This document shows, piece by piece, positions 1 through 8,426 of a stretch of DNA of 32,128 nt. Numbering within the stretch: the first letter of the stretch is position 1; every line of letters starts with the position of its first letter. The notes beneath the pieces are model-generated. The model saw nothing but the letters and a program-made list of their open reading frames with translations. It was not told the origin of the DNA and ran no database searches. Source of the stretch: Pseudomonadota bacterium. Its GTDB lineage: Bacteria; Pseudomonadota; Gammaproteobacteria; Arenicellales; UBA868. The stretch covers positions 41,801 through 73,928 of the forward strand of contig PBDS01000021.1 of assembly GCA_002718155.1 (NCBI GenBank), written 5' to 3'. Both the position numbers and the translations under genes were made by a program.

Positions 1-488
1 CCCAGGGCTCTAGCAAGCTGACGCGTCAGGTAGCGGGACAGCTCCGCCATCGCCTGGTAGTAAGATTCGATAACGCCCCTGAAACGGGCCCCCAGTTCAT
101 CAGGCCACTGGTTGGGACCGAAAACAGCGCTTCCCCAGAGGGGGTGCGCAGAATCGACAGGCTGCATGACCATGAAGGACGCCGAATGATTCGGACCCGT
201 GGGCTTTTCAATGGACGACGTGACCAGAGTACTGGATTGGTCACTGATGTACCCGCGGTGATAGCGGTTGATTTGAACAGATTGTTTTTCAGTTTCGGTC
301 TGGGCATGGAACTGTCGGTTTGCCTGGAACAACTCATTGATTATTTCGCGGGGCACTCCGTGGCCCGTGACGTAACAGAAACCGAAGCCCGACAGGGCCC
401 TGTCGAGCGCCTGTGCGACGCCGGGGTCATCAGAATGGCCTTGATGGATATTAAGGTCGACTACTGGCAGCGGCAAATGAGAGGCCAT
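1..488 (-). CDS. Isopenicillin N synthase-family (2OG-Fe(II)-type) oxygenase, N-terminal part, cut by left edge
   Basis: The minus strand is open from an ATG at 488 to the window edge, giving 162 visible residues. The protein starts MASHLPLPVVDLNIHQG, has FGFCYVTGHGVP near residues 32-43, then a helix with FHAQTETEK and the segment YHRGYISDQ. This is the non-haem dioxygenase N-terminal domain of the isopenicillin N synthase/flavanone hydroxylase family. The HxD...H iron ligands and the RxS 2-oxoglutarate motif lie in the C-terminal half outside the window, so cofactor use and substrate cannot be judged. It is divergent from queA, with 180 bases between the starts. No clear Shine-Dalgarno precedes the ATG; a CATTAT box (522-517) could be a -10 but lacks a good -35. 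Family is confident, function unknown. The two ORFs on this segment in other frames are shadows of it. Confidence 0.85.
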   Translation of the reverse strand, partial: MASHLPLPVVDLNIHQGHSDDPGVAQALDRALSGFGFCYVTGHGVPREIINELFQANRQFHAQTETEKQSVQINRYHRGYISDQSSTLVTSSIEKPTGPNHSASFMVMQPVDSAHPLWGSAVFGPNQWPDELGARFRGVIESYYQAMAELSRYLTRQLARAL

Positions 489-585
489 AAGCGCAGTTGC
501 AAGTGACGGGTTGTGAATAATGTCTGGAAGAAATAACCGGGATAGTGTTTGGCCACTACAATTAGGGCCTAAGTCGGAGCATGAC

Positions 586-614
586 ATGGCAGCTAACTCC
601 AATCAAATCATAAT
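586..614 (+). promoter_or_regulatory. Candidate sigma70 promoter for queA-tgt
   Basis: ATGGCA at 586-591 (4 of 6 to TTGACA) and CATAAT at 609-614 (5 of 6 to TATAAT) are 17 bases apart. Transcription would start near 621, about 48 bases before the queA ATG. Spotted by eye, not scored. Confidence 0.35.
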
Positions 615-668
615 CCCGGTGCCTCCCCGTATCGGCCGTCCCGGCGTGGCCAAGCGACATTGAGTACC

Positions 669-1706
669 ATGCGCTGCCAGGATTTTCAATACGACCTGCC
701 TGAACAGTTGATTGCGCAGCGGCCCTTGGCCGAGCGCTCGGCGAGCCGCTTGATGGTCGTCCCGAATTCAGATGCGCCAGTCGAGAACCTCAAATTCTCA
801 GATCTTCCTCAAGTGCTTCAGCCCGGAGATCTGCTTGTCTTTAATGACACGAGAGTACTCAAGGCTCGACTGTTGGCACGCAAGTCAGAGACCGGTGGTG
901 CGGTTGAAATTCTGATCGAACGATTACTGGGCGATTCGAAATGCCTGGCGCAGATAGGATCGAACAAGCCAGTCAGAGTCGGGACAAAGCTGACCACGGC
1001 GGGTGGCCGGCCACTCGGGGTTGAAGCAGAAACGTCGGGGTTCAAGATATTGGTCTCGTTAAGCGAAGTTCCTATGTGCAGCATTCTGACCGAGGAGGGC
1101 CGGGTCCCTTTGCCCCCTTACATCAAGCGAAAAGCAGAAGAATATGACCAGGATCGTTATCAGACAGTTTACGCTCGGGTGCCTGGTGCCGTGGCAGCGC
1201 CGACGGCGGGTCTCCACTTCGATCAGGCGTTACTCGCCCGTCTCGGCTCTCGAGGCATTGATTCGGCGTTCGTCACGCTTCACGTCGGGGCAGGCACCTT
1301 TCAGCCCTTGAGAGGCGAACGCATAGAATGTCATCGGATGCACAGGGAATGGATGTCGGTGGGTCAGCAGGCCATTGATGCCATACGGAGGACACGCCAA
1401 TCAAGTGGTCGCGTCGTTGCAGTGGGCACGACGGTGGCCCGCGCCCTGGAAAGCGCGACGCGGTCGGGTGCACTTGCGGCCCAGGAAGGTGAGACCGGCA
1501 TTTTCATCACACCAGGTTATCGTTTTCGAGTGGTTGATCTGCTCGTCACAAATTTTCACTTGCCGCGCTCTACCCTGTTAGTCATGGTCAGTGCCTTCGC
1601 CGGCACGAAGAGGGTGCTCGATGCTTACAGGCATGCGGTCAAGGAAAGCTATCGCTTTTACAGCTACGGTGATGCGATGCTGCTGACAAAAGCGGAGACT
1701 CTGTAA
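669..1706 (+). CDS. queA: S-adenosylmethionine:tRNA ribosyltransferase-isomerase QueA
   Basis: QueA transfers and isomerises the ribosyl part of S-adenosylmethionine onto 7-aminomethyl-7-deazaguanine at tRNA position 34, giving epoxyqueuosine. The protein has 345 residues, close to E. coli QueA (about 356). Family signatures are GRVPLPPYIKR (about 144-154), PTAGLHF (178-184), LHVGAGTF (204-211) and TNFHLPRSTLL (294-304). I chose the ATG at 669 (MRCQDFQYDLPEQLIAQRPL), which aligns with the E. coli start, over an in-frame TTG at 660. Its TAA shares its last A with the ATG of tgt (TAATG), so the two consecutive enzymes of the queuosine pathway are translationally coupled. Confidence 0.97.
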   Translation: MRCQDFQYDLPEQLIAQRPLAERSASRLMVVPNSDAPVENLKFSDLPQVLQPGDLLVFNDTRVLKARLLARKSETGGAVEILIERLLGDSKCLAQIGSNKPVRVGTKLTTAGGRPLGVEAETSGFKILVSLSEVPMCSILTEEGRVPLPPYIKRKAEEYDQDRYQTVYARVPGAVAAPTAGLHFDQALLARLGSRGIDSAFVTLHVGAGTFQPLRGERIECHRMHREWMSVGQQAIDAIRRTRQSSGRVVAVGTTVARALESATRSGALAAQEGETGIFITPGYRFRVVDLLVTNFHLPRSTLLVMVSAFAGTKRVLDAYRHAVKESYRFYSYGDAMLLTKAETL

Positions 1707-2821
1707 TGCAGTTTACAGTCACTGCGACGGACGGTAACGCCCGCCGGGGCACTATCATATTCTCACGCGGCGAGGTGGAGACGCCAGCGTTCATGCCGGT
1801 CGGCACGGGCGGGGCGGTTAGAACTGTGGCGCCTGAAGAGGTTGCCGAGAGTGGCGCCAGGGTCATCCTTGGCAACACCTTTCATTTGATGCTGCGGCCA
1901 GGCACCCAAGTGATCAAGGCCCACGGCACCCTGCATGACTTTATGCACTGGTCGGGCCCCATACTGACTGATTCTGGTGGTTTCCAAGTCTGGAGCCTGG
2001 CGGATTCCCGCAATATCACTGAACAGGGGGTCACATTTCGCTCCCCATTCGATGGTTCCAAGGTCTATCTGGGGCCCGAGGAATCAATGTCGGTACAGCA
2101 AGATTTGGGCTCGGATGTCGTTATGGTCTTTGACGAGTGCACGGCGTACCCCACGACTTATGAGAACGCGGAATCATCAATGAACAGGTCATTGCGCTGG
2201 GCCAGGCGCTGTCGTGATGCACACGGTGGCGAAGATCAGGCCCTGTTTGGGATCGCGCAGGGTGGAATTTATCCGGAACTCAGGATTCGTTCGCTCGAGG
2301 CTTTAGAAGAGATAGGCTTTGATGGTTATGCTCTGGGCGGGCTTTCCGTGGGAGAGCCAACCGAGCAGATGCACAGTGTTCTGGAACAGATCACACCCCA
2401 GATGCCAGGTGGGAGTCCTCGTTATCTGATGGGTGTCGGAAGGCCGGAGGATATTCTCACCGGTGTTCGATCTGGTATCGATCTTTTCGACTGTGTTCTG
2501 CCGACCCGCAACGCCCGTAATGGCTGGCTCTACACCCGGGATGGAATCGTTAGACTGAAGAATTCTGCTAATCGTACGGACACGAATCCCATTGAAGAAG
2601 ATTGCCGGTGCCCCGCTTGTATCAGCTACAGTCGGAGTTATCTTCGACACCTGTTCACTACCAGTGAGAGCCTTGGAAAGCGCCTCTGCACGCTGCACAA
2701 CCTGTGGTTTTTTGGAGCCTTGATGGAAGACATCCGCGGCGCCGTGGCGACAGGAACGCTGGATTCGTTCAGTCGGGCCTTCCTCGAGAGTTACCTCGGA
2801 GGGGGGGCGGATGTGGCATAA
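1706..2821 (+). CDS. tgt: tRNA-guanine transglycosylase Tgt
   Basis: Tgt exchanges guanine 34 of tRNAs for Tyr, His, Asn and Asp with preQ1, the step just before QueA acts. It has 371 residues (E. coli 375). LTDSGGFQVWSL carries the proton-acceptor Asp89; FDCVLPTRNARNG carries the nucleophile Asp262; the zinc site is C300, C302, C305 and H331 (CRCPAC then LHN). GGLSVGEP, the substrate-loop motif, is at about 211-218. All key residues are present. Its start overlaps the queA stop by one base, and yajC follows after 37 bases, the usual gammaproteobacterial order. Confidence 0.98.
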   Translation: MQFTVTATDGNARRGTIIFSRGEVETPAFMPVGTGGAVRTVAPEEVAESGARVILGNTFHLMLRPGTQVIKAHGTLHDFMHWSGPILTDSGGFQVWSLADSRNITEQGVTFRSPFDGSKVYLGPEESMSVQQDLGSDVVMVFDECTAYPTTYENAESSMNRSLRWARRCRDAHGGEDQALFGIAQGGIYPELRIRSLEALEEIGFDGYALGGLSVGEPTEQMHSVLEQITPQMPGGSPRYLMGVGRPEDILTGVRSGIDLFDCVLPTRNARNGWLYTRDGIVRLKNSANRTDTNPIEEDCRCPACISYSRSYLRHLFTTSESLGKRLCTLHNLWFFGALMEDIRGAVATGTLDSFSRAFLESYLGGGADVA

Positions 2822-2822
2822 T
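2814..2822 (+). promoter_or_regulatory. Possible extended -10 promoter for yajC-secDF
   Basis: TGGCATAAT fits the extended -10 pattern TGnTATAAT with one mismatch, and overlaps the tgt stop codon. No good -35 lies 16-18 bases upstream. Transcription would start near 2829, about 30 bases before the yajC ATG, allowing the translocon genes to be expressed apart from queA-tgt. Confidence 0.3.
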
Positions 2823-2858
2823 CGGGCGCTTTTCTAGCTAAAGACCGGGTATTCTGCA

Positions 2859-3185
2859 ATGAGTTTCCTGATATCAGATGCATGGGCACAAATAGGCGGC
2901 GAAGGTGGCGGTGGGCTGCTCAGCTTGGCGCCATTGGTCATCATCTTTGTCCTTTTCTATTTCCTGCTGATTCGCCCCCAGCAGAAGCGGGCTAAGCAGC
3001 ATAAAGAGATGGTGGCGTCGATCAAGAAGGGTGATGACGTTGCCACGAACGGTGGCTTGCTGGGCAAAGTGGTAGATCTGGATGACAACTTCGTATCTCT
3101 GGAGATCGCCAAGGGTGTCAACGTCAAGGTGCAGCGGCCGTCGATTGCCCAGATGATTCCCAAGGGCGCAGCAGACTCCACCTGA
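2859..3185 (+). CDS. yajC: Sec translocon accessory subunit YajC
   Basis: YajC is a small inner-membrane partner of SecD and SecF at the SecYEG translocon. The protein has 108 residues (E. coli 110). A Gly-rich N-terminal segment leads into one membrane helix at about residues 22-41 (LAPLVIIFVLFYFLLI), followed by the diagnostic RPQQKRAKQHKEM and a small soluble domain with KKGDDVATNGGLLGKVV. It lies 10 bases before secD, in the standard yajC-secD-secF order. Confidence 0.96.
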   Translation: MSFLISDAWAQIGGEGGGGLLSLAPLVIIFVLFYFLLIRPQQKRAKQHKEMVASIKKGDDVATNGGLLGKVVDLDDNFVSLEIAKGVNVKVQRPSIAQMIPKGAADST

Positions 3186-3195
3186 CAGGCTAACG

Positions 3196-5079
3196 ATGCA
3201 TAACCACTATGCCTGGTGGAAGTGGCTGATCATCGCACTGGTGATCGTGCCGGGGCTGTTCTACGCGCTGCCGAATCTGTTCGGGGACGATCCGGGTATA
3301 CAGATTCGCGGCTCACGAGGCACATCGTTGTCATCGGCCGATTTCAAGCGCGTCAAGTCGGTGCTCGATGGATCGATCGAACTCAGGTCGGCGATTCTCG
3401 ACGATAAGGGCATCAATCTGACTTTTGTCAGTCCGGATGATCAGCTCAAAGCGAGGGATCTGCTCGAGGTTGAACTCGGAAACCGCTACACCATTGCCCT
3501 GACACTGCTGTCAGCGGCGCCGGATCTTTTTGCCCGGATTGGCTCGAAACCGATGTACCTGGGGCTGGACCTGCGTGGTGGTGTACATTTCCTGATGGAA
3601 GTAGACATGGAAAGCGTGATGCGACGCGCAGAAGAACGCTACGTTGCTGATCTTCGGGCTGCGTTGCGCAATGAGAAGCTGCGTTACAAAGAGGTCAGGC
3701 GACAACCCGGCGGTGCGATAAGCATTCGGTTACGAAACCCGGGCGACCTCGAGGCGGCTGTGCGGACCGTAAAACAGCAGTTTCCTGGGCTTGATATTCA
3801 GCAGGTCGAGGATTCCGGGGAACAGCAACTTCGGGGCACGCTGAGCCCTTCCGAGACGCAGGATCTATCCGAATTTGCCTTGACGCAGAACATTACTGCC
3901 CTCCGGAACCGGATTGACGAACTCGGTGTAGCCGAGCCGGTCGTCCAGCGGCAGGGTGAGCGCCGGATCGTGGTTCAGCTGCCCGGTGTTCAGGATACGG
4001 CCCGCGCCAAGCGTATTCTCGGTCGGACGGCCACGCTGGAGATGATGCTGGTCGACGAGGAGCACAGTCTGGATGCTGCTGTGGGGGGTAAAGTTCCGCC
4101 CGCCTCCAAGCTTTATCGGATGCGCGACGATCGGCCGATCCTTCTGAAAAAGCGTGTGATCTACTCCGGGGAGAACATCGTCGACGCGGCCGCCAGTATC
4201 GACACGCAGAGCGGCGGGCCGATCGTCAGTATCAGCCTGGATGCGGTTGGAGCCAGAATCAACCAGCGCATTACCGGTGACAATATCGGTAAGCGGATGG
4301 CGGTTGTCTACATAGAACTGCGTTCCACGGCCAAGACAGATGCTGACGGTCGTCTGGTCATTGGGGATGATGGAAAGGCGCTCAGGATCAAGGAGCGAAT
4401 CGAAGAGGTCATTACGGCACCGGTAATTCGCGACCAACTTGGTAAACGTTTCCAGATCGAGGGTCTCGACAGTGTTAATGAGGCTCGTGACCTTGCGTTG
4501 CTTCTTCGCGCAGGAGCTCTTGCCGCTCCGGTCGAGATCATCGAAGAGCGAACTGTCGGCCCCAGTCTTGGTAAGGCCAACATCGATCAGGGGTTTCGGT
4601 CGGTTATTGTCGGTTTCGTGCTGGTGTTGGTTTTCATGTTCCTGTACTACCGGGCGTTTGGCCTGTTTGCAAACGTAGCTCTGGCGCTTAACCTTGTGCT
4701 GATCGTGGCGGTGTTGTCTTTGTTTCAGGCGACACTGACACTGCCAGGCGTAGCAGGCATCGTGCTGACGGTTGGTATGGCAGTCGACGCAAACGTGCTG
4801 ATATTCGAGCGGATCCGCGAAGAGATACGGAACGGGAATTCTCCGCAGGCCAGTATCCATCTGGGCTATGACAGGGCTCTTTCTACAATCGTCGATGCCA
4901 ACATCACGACCCTGATCGCAGCGGTTGTATTGTTCAATTTCGGTACAGGCCCGATCAAGGGGTTTGCAGTAACACTCAGCATCGGTATTTTGACTTCGAT
5001 GTTTACGGCAATCATGGTGACGCGGGGTCTGGTCAACCTTCTGTACGGTGGCAAGCGGGTAAAAAAGCTAGCGATCTAA
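3196..5079 (+). CDS. secD: Protein translocase subunit SecD
   Basis: SecD works with SecF as a proton-driven RND-type factor that pulls exported proteins from the periplasmic side of SecYEG. It has 627 residues (E. coli 615). Visible elements: membrane helix 1 at about 9-25; YLGLDLRGGVHFLMEVD at about 118-134; the periplasmic P1 region with TALRNRIDELGVAEPVVQR; then GPSLGKANIDQGF (about 455-467) opening the five-helix C-terminal membrane bundle. TVGMAVDANVLIFERIREE holds the conserved membrane Asp at about 530, implicated in proton movement. secF starts 8 bases after the stop. Several long ORFs on the opposite strand here are shadows. Confidence 0.98.
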   Translation: MHNHYAWWKWLIIALVIVPGLFYALPNLFGDDPGIQIRGSRGTSLSSADFKRVKSVLDGSIELRSAILDDKGINLTFVSPDDQLKARDLLEVELGNRYTIALTLLSAAPDLFARIGSKPMYLGLDLRGGVHFLMEVDMESVMRRAEERYVADLRAALRNEKLRYKEVRRQPGGAISIRLRNPGDLEAAVRTVKQQFPGLDIQQVEDSGEQQLRGTLSPSETQDLSEFALTQNITALRNRIDELGVAEPVVQRQGERRIVVQLPGVQDTARAKRILGRTATLEMMLVDEEHSLDAAVGGKVPPASKLYRMRDDRPILLKKRVIYSGENIVDAAASIDTQSGGPIVSISLDAVGARINQRITGDNIGKRMAVVYIELRSTAKTDADGRLVIGDDGKALRIKERIEEVITAPVIRDQLGKRFQIEGLDSVNEARDLALLLRAGALAAPVEIIEERTVGPSLGKANIDQGFRSVIVGFVLVLVFMFLYYRAFGLFANVALALNLVLIVAVLSLFQATLTLPGVAGIVLTVGMAVDANVLIFERIREEIRNGNSPQASIHLGYDRALSTIVDANITTLIAAVVLFNFGTGPIKGFAVTLSIGILTSMFTAIMVTRGLVNLLYGGKRVKKLAI

Positions 5080-5087
5080 GGCGAGTT

Positions 5088-6095
5088 ATGGAATTTCTTA
5101 AGCGAGACACACGACTTGATTTTCTAGGTTGGCGAAAACAGGCAGTCCTGGCATCGCTAGTTGTCATTGCGATCGGACTGGTGTCGCTTTTCTTCCGGGG
5201 CCTGAACTTCGGTATCGATTTCACTGGTGGGACGCTGGTTGAAGTCTCTTATGCCGAGACGGTAGACGCAAACGAGATCCGGGCGAATCTGCGAAATGCA
5301 GGATTTGACGATGTCATTGTTCAGTATTTCGGGACCTCCCGCGATGTCATGATTCGACTCCCGGCCAATAGTGCGACCAACGCTGCTGAGACCAGTAGCC
5401 TGATCATGGCATCCCTAAGAGCACCGTTCTCGGAAACTCTGGCGGACAGTCCGGAGGGGAAAAACCAACGCTGCGTGACAGCCAGCAATCAATCCCAGGA
5501 TTGCCACGTGCAGATGCGGCGTGTCGAGTTTGTCGGTCCCCAGGTGGGTGACGAATTAACGGAGGATGGCGGCCTGGCCATGCTGTACGCATTGATCGGG
5601 ATCCTGGCTTACGTAGCGTGGCGGTTCGAGTGGCGTTTCGCCTTGGGGGCCGTCACGGCCCTTGTTCATGACGTGGCGATCACGATAGGGTTCTTCTCTT
5701 TAACCGGTCTTGAGTTCTCTCTGCCGGTACTTGCTGCGGTACTGGCGGTAATTGGATATTCGTTGAACGACACAATTGTTGTGTTTGACAGAATACGGGA
5801 GAATTTCCGCAAGATGCGCCGTGGTACGGTCAGCGAGATCATGAACAGCGCAATCAACCAGACTCTTCGCCGCACCCTGCTGACTTCATTGACCACGCTG
5901 CTGGTGGTCGTGACGCTGTTACTGGTTGGCGGCGAGATCATCAAAGGGTTCGCCGCGGCGTTGCTGATCGGAGTTCTGGTCGGAACCTATTCGTCTATTT
6001 TTGTGGCAAGCCCGGTTGTCTTGAGCATGGGGATATCCCGCGATGACATGCTGCCGGTCAGTAAAGAAGGAGAGGAAGCAGACGCGTTGCCATGA
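5088..6095 (+). CDS. secF: Protein translocase subunit SecF
   Basis: SecF is the membrane partner of SecD. It has 335 residues (E. coli 323). Helix 1 (about 17-36) is followed by NFGIDFTGGTLVEV (about 39-52), the SecF signature. The periplasmic domain includes a stretch with two cysteines (CVTASNQSQDC) before VEFVGPQVGDEL. The C-terminal bundle contains AVIGYSLNDTIVVFDRIRENFR (about 220-241) with the conserved Asp pair. It closes the queA-tgt-yajC-secDF block; nrdR begins 34 bases downstream. Confidence 0.98.
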   Translation: MEFLKRDTRLDFLGWRKQAVLASLVVIAIGLVSLFFRGLNFGIDFTGGTLVEVSYAETVDANEIRANLRNAGFDDVIVQYFGTSRDVMIRLPANSATNAAETSSLIMASLRAPFSETLADSPEGKNQRCVTASNQSQDCHVQMRRVEFVGPQVGDELTEDGGLAMLYALIGILAYVAWRFEWRFALGAVTALVHDVAITIGFFSLTGLEFSLPVLAAVLAVIGYSLNDTIVVFDRIRENFRKMRRGTVSEIMNSAINQTLRRTLLTSLTTLLVVVTLLLVGGEIIKGFAAALLIGVLVGTYSSIFVASPVVLSMGISRDDMLPVSKEGEEADALP

Positions 6096-6129
6096 GGCAA
6101 CGGCGCTTCCGAACTTTTCAGGGGCCAAC

Positions 6130-6648
6130 GTGCGCTGCCCCGGCTGTGGATCCGACCAGACTCGGGTCATCGATTCCCGGCTGAGCGACGGCGGTGATAC
6201 CGTCCGCCGGCGTCGAGCCTGCCAGGGCTGTGAACATCGTTTTACCACTTTCGAGCGATCGGCACTGGATCACCCTCGGGTCATTAAGAGTGACGGAAGA
6301 CGTGAGTTGTGGAATGAAGAGAAACTGCGACGTGGCATCATGCGAGCTTTGGAAAAACGTCCCGTCGGGGTGGATGAAATCGAGGCTACAGTGCTCAGCA
6401 TAACCCGTCTGCAGAAACTCTCCGGGGAACGGGAAATAAGCTCGTCCCTGATCGGGCAGGTGGTGATGGATGCTTTGCAGAAGCTGGATGAGGTGGCTTA
6501 CGTGCGCTACGCCTCGGTCTATCGACGTTTCGAGGATGCCTCGGCATTCACCGATGAAGTCGACCGACTGGAGCGCTCGCGGCAGCACGCCCCGGAAGTC
6601 GCTCAATTGTCGTTGCTGGCTGACCCAGAAATGGCACCAAAGAAATGA
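6130..6648 (+). CDS. nrdR: Transcriptional repressor NrdR
   Basis: NrdR senses ATP/dATP and represses ribonucleotide reductase genes. I start it at the GTG at 6130 (VRCPGCGSD), which aligns with other NrdR proteins and has a purine-rich AGGGG about 6 bases upstream; the longer upstream frame overlaps secF and shows no homology. This gives 172 residues, longer than the E. coli protein (149) because of a C-terminal tail. The zinc ribbon uses C3, C6, C31 and C34, with VIDSR and RRRRAC between them and RFTTFE just after. The ATP-cone covers about 47-137 (KSDGRRELWNEEKLRRGI, VAYVRYASVYRRFED). Its stop overlaps the ribD start (ATGA). Confidence 0.96.
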   Translation: MRCPGCGSDQTRVIDSRLSDGGDTVRRRRACQGCEHRFTTFERSALDHPRVIKSDGRRELWNEEKLRRGIMRALEKRPVGVDEIEATVLSITRLQKLSGEREISSSLIGQVVMDALQKLDEVAYVRYASVYRRFEDASAFTDEVDRLERSRQHAPEVAQLSLLADPEMAPKK

Positions 6649-7757
6649 ATTCAGCGCCTGCCGAGGAGCAACGGGAACAACGGTGTATGTCGCAAGCCCT
6701 GGCGCTCGCCTCTAAGGGGCTTTATACAACACGACCCAACCCTCGAGTCGGCTGTGTGATCGTGCTTGGCGACGAAGTCGTAGGCGAGGGCTGGCACGAA
6801 TGGGCGGGTGAGAGCCATGCTGAGATCATGGCGCTGGAGCAAGCTGGCAGGCGAGCCAGTGGTGCGGAAGTGTTCGTAACCCTAGAGCCGTGCAGTCATA
6901 CGGGCCGTACCGGGCCATGTGTTGACAGTCTTATAAGAGCTGGTGTTAAGCGTGTCGTAGCCGCGATGCTGGATCCAAACCCGAAAATATCCGGTCAGGG
7001 AGTTGAGACGTTGCGAGCAGCCGGGATTGATGTCGATGTTGGAATCGGTTCTGTGGAGGCTCACAAGCTCAATGAGGGATTTGTCAAACGGATGGAAACA
7101 GGGCGGCCCCTGGTCCGAGTCAAGGTGGCTGCTACTCTCGACGGCAGAACAGCTGCGATGGATGGCAGCAGCCAGTGGATCACCTCTGAAGCAGCTCGGC
7201 AGGACGTGCATCGCCTGCGAGCGCGCAGTTGCGCTCTGGTTACCGGTATCGGAACAGTGATCGAGGATGACCCACGACTGAACGCGCGCGTGGATGAGCC
7301 ATTGGCACCTAGTCTGCGGGTGGTACTGGACGGCAACGCCCGCCTTGAGCCTGGTGCCGCAATTTTCAGCGTGCCTGGGCCGGTGCTGATCGTAACCTCA
7401 GGAAAAGACCCCTATGACTATATATTTGACTCCAGGACAGAGTGTATGCGTATGACGGGAGCTGACGGTCGTGTTGACCTTTCTGGGTTGGTTGAGCTGC
7501 TTGGTCAACGCGGTTGTAATGATATCCTGGTCGAGGCTGGAGCCGGCGTGTCCGGGGCCTTCATGGCTGCAGGACTTGTAGATGAAATCGTAACCTACAA
7601 CTCGCCGGATGTTCTGGGCAGTAGCGGTCGCGGAATGTTCGTCGTTCGGGGTATCAGGAGCATGAAAGATCGAATTCGATATGAGATTCTAGATGTCGGC
7701 CGGATAGGGCCAGATATAAAGGTGATTTATCGACCGATCCGAGACGGGAGCGAGTGA
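6645..7757 (+). CDS. ribD: Bifunctional riboflavin deaminase/reductase RibD
   Basis: RibD deaminates the pyrimidine product of GTP cyclohydrolase II, then reduces its ribosyl side chain. It has 370 residues (E. coli 367). The N-terminal deaminase has PNPRVGCVIV (31-40), SHAE with zinc ligand H58 and catalytic E60, and EPCSHTGRTGPC with C83 and C92. The reductase starts near 157 (VRVKVAATLDGRTA) with SSQWITSEAARQDVHRLRA and TGIGTVIEDDPRLNAR. The start overlaps the nrdR stop by four bases and the stop overlaps ribE by one base, so the run is probably coupled. Confidence 0.97.
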   Translation: MNSAPAEEQREQRCMSQALALASKGLYTTRPNPRVGCVIVLGDEVVGEGWHEWAGESHAEIMALEQAGRRASGAEVFVTLEPCSHTGRTGPCVDSLIRAGVKRVVAAMLDPNPKISGQGVETLRAAGIDVDVGIGSVEAHKLNEGFVKRMETGRPLVRVKVAATLDGRTAAMDGSSQWITSEAARQDVHRLRARSCALVTGIGTVIEDDPRLNARVDEPLAPSLRVVLDGNARLEPGAAIFSVPGPVLIVTSGKDPYDYIFDSRTECMRMTGADGRVDLSGLVELLGQRGCNDILVEAGAGVSGAFMAAGLVDEIVTYNSPDVLGSSGRGMFVVRGIRSMKDRIRYEILDVGRIGPDIKVIYRPIRDGSE

Positions 7758-8365
7758 TGTTCACTGGTATCGTGGAGGCCCGCGGCGAGGTGGCATTGAT
7801 GACTCGACAAGGGGGGGATCTATGCCTTGGTCTCTATGCAAGTGTGCTGGAAAAAGAGGTGGTAAGGGTCGGCGAGAGCATCTCTGTCAATGGTGCCTGC
7901 CTGACAGTCGTCAAGCAAGACGGCGCCCGGTTCGATTTTGACATCTCTCTTGAAACCCTCGATCGGACCAATCTGGGGGCATTAGAGATCGGTGACTTGG
8001 TGAACCTGGAACGGGCAATGATATATAACGACCGGTACAGTGGTCACCTGGTTTCCGGACATGTCGACGGAATCGCCACTTTGGTTGACCGGCGGGCGGC
8101 TGCCCGTTCGGAATGCATGATATTCCGCTGCAAACGAACCCTGGCACAATTGTTTGCTGAGAAAGGTTCGGTGGCGCTAGATGGAGTCAGCCTGACTATT
8201 AACAAGGTGAGTGACTCCACGAGTGCAGTCGACATCGAGGTCAATATTGTGCCGCATACGCTCACTGTCACGACCCTGGGCAGTCTTGAATCTGGTGACA
8301 GCGTACACGTCGAAGTCGACTTGGTCGCACGTTATCTCAAAAGGCTATGGGATTGTCAGAGATGA
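7757..8365 (+). CDS. ribE: Riboflavin synthase alpha chain
   Basis: Riboflavin synthase dismutates two 6,7-dimethyl-8-ribityllumazine molecules into riboflavin and the pyrimidine precursor. The ATG at 7757 gives the family N-terminus MFTGIVEARGEV; the in-frame GTG one codon earlier is less likely. It has 202 residues (E. coli about 213) and the expected duplicated lumazine-binding fold: repeat 1 with ISVNGACLTVV, repeat 2 (from about residue 97) with GSVALDGVSLTIN. It shares one base with ribD (TGATG). Confidence 0.96.
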   Translation: MFTGIVEARGEVALMTRQGGDLCLGLYASVLEKEVVRVGESISVNGACLTVVKQDGARFDFDISLETLDRTNLGALEIGDLVNLERAMIYNDRYSGHLVSGHVDGIATLVDRRAAARSECMIFRCKRTLAQLFAEKGSVALDGVSLTINKVSDSTSAVDIEVNIVPHTLTVTTLGSLESGDSVHVEVDLVARYLKRLWDCQR

Positions 8366-8426
8366 GGCGTTCCGATTTAGTGGCGAGGGCGAGACGGTTT
8401 TGGTTTGAAGCTGGAGAGGTAAGGAT

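Noticed and set aside
144-506. Plus-strand ORF of 120 codons at the left end, and the minus-strand ORF at 26-337
   Set aside because: Both are shadows of the minus-strand oxygenase frame, which has clear family motifs.
3865-4860. 331-codon minus-strand ORF inside secD
   Set aside because: Opposite a fully conserved secD; composition and lack of recognisable motifs fit a shadow ORF.
8366-8426. FMN riboswitch before ribB
   Set aside because: Only 61 bases separate ribE and ribB, too short for the FMN aptamer, and none of its conserved segments is seen.
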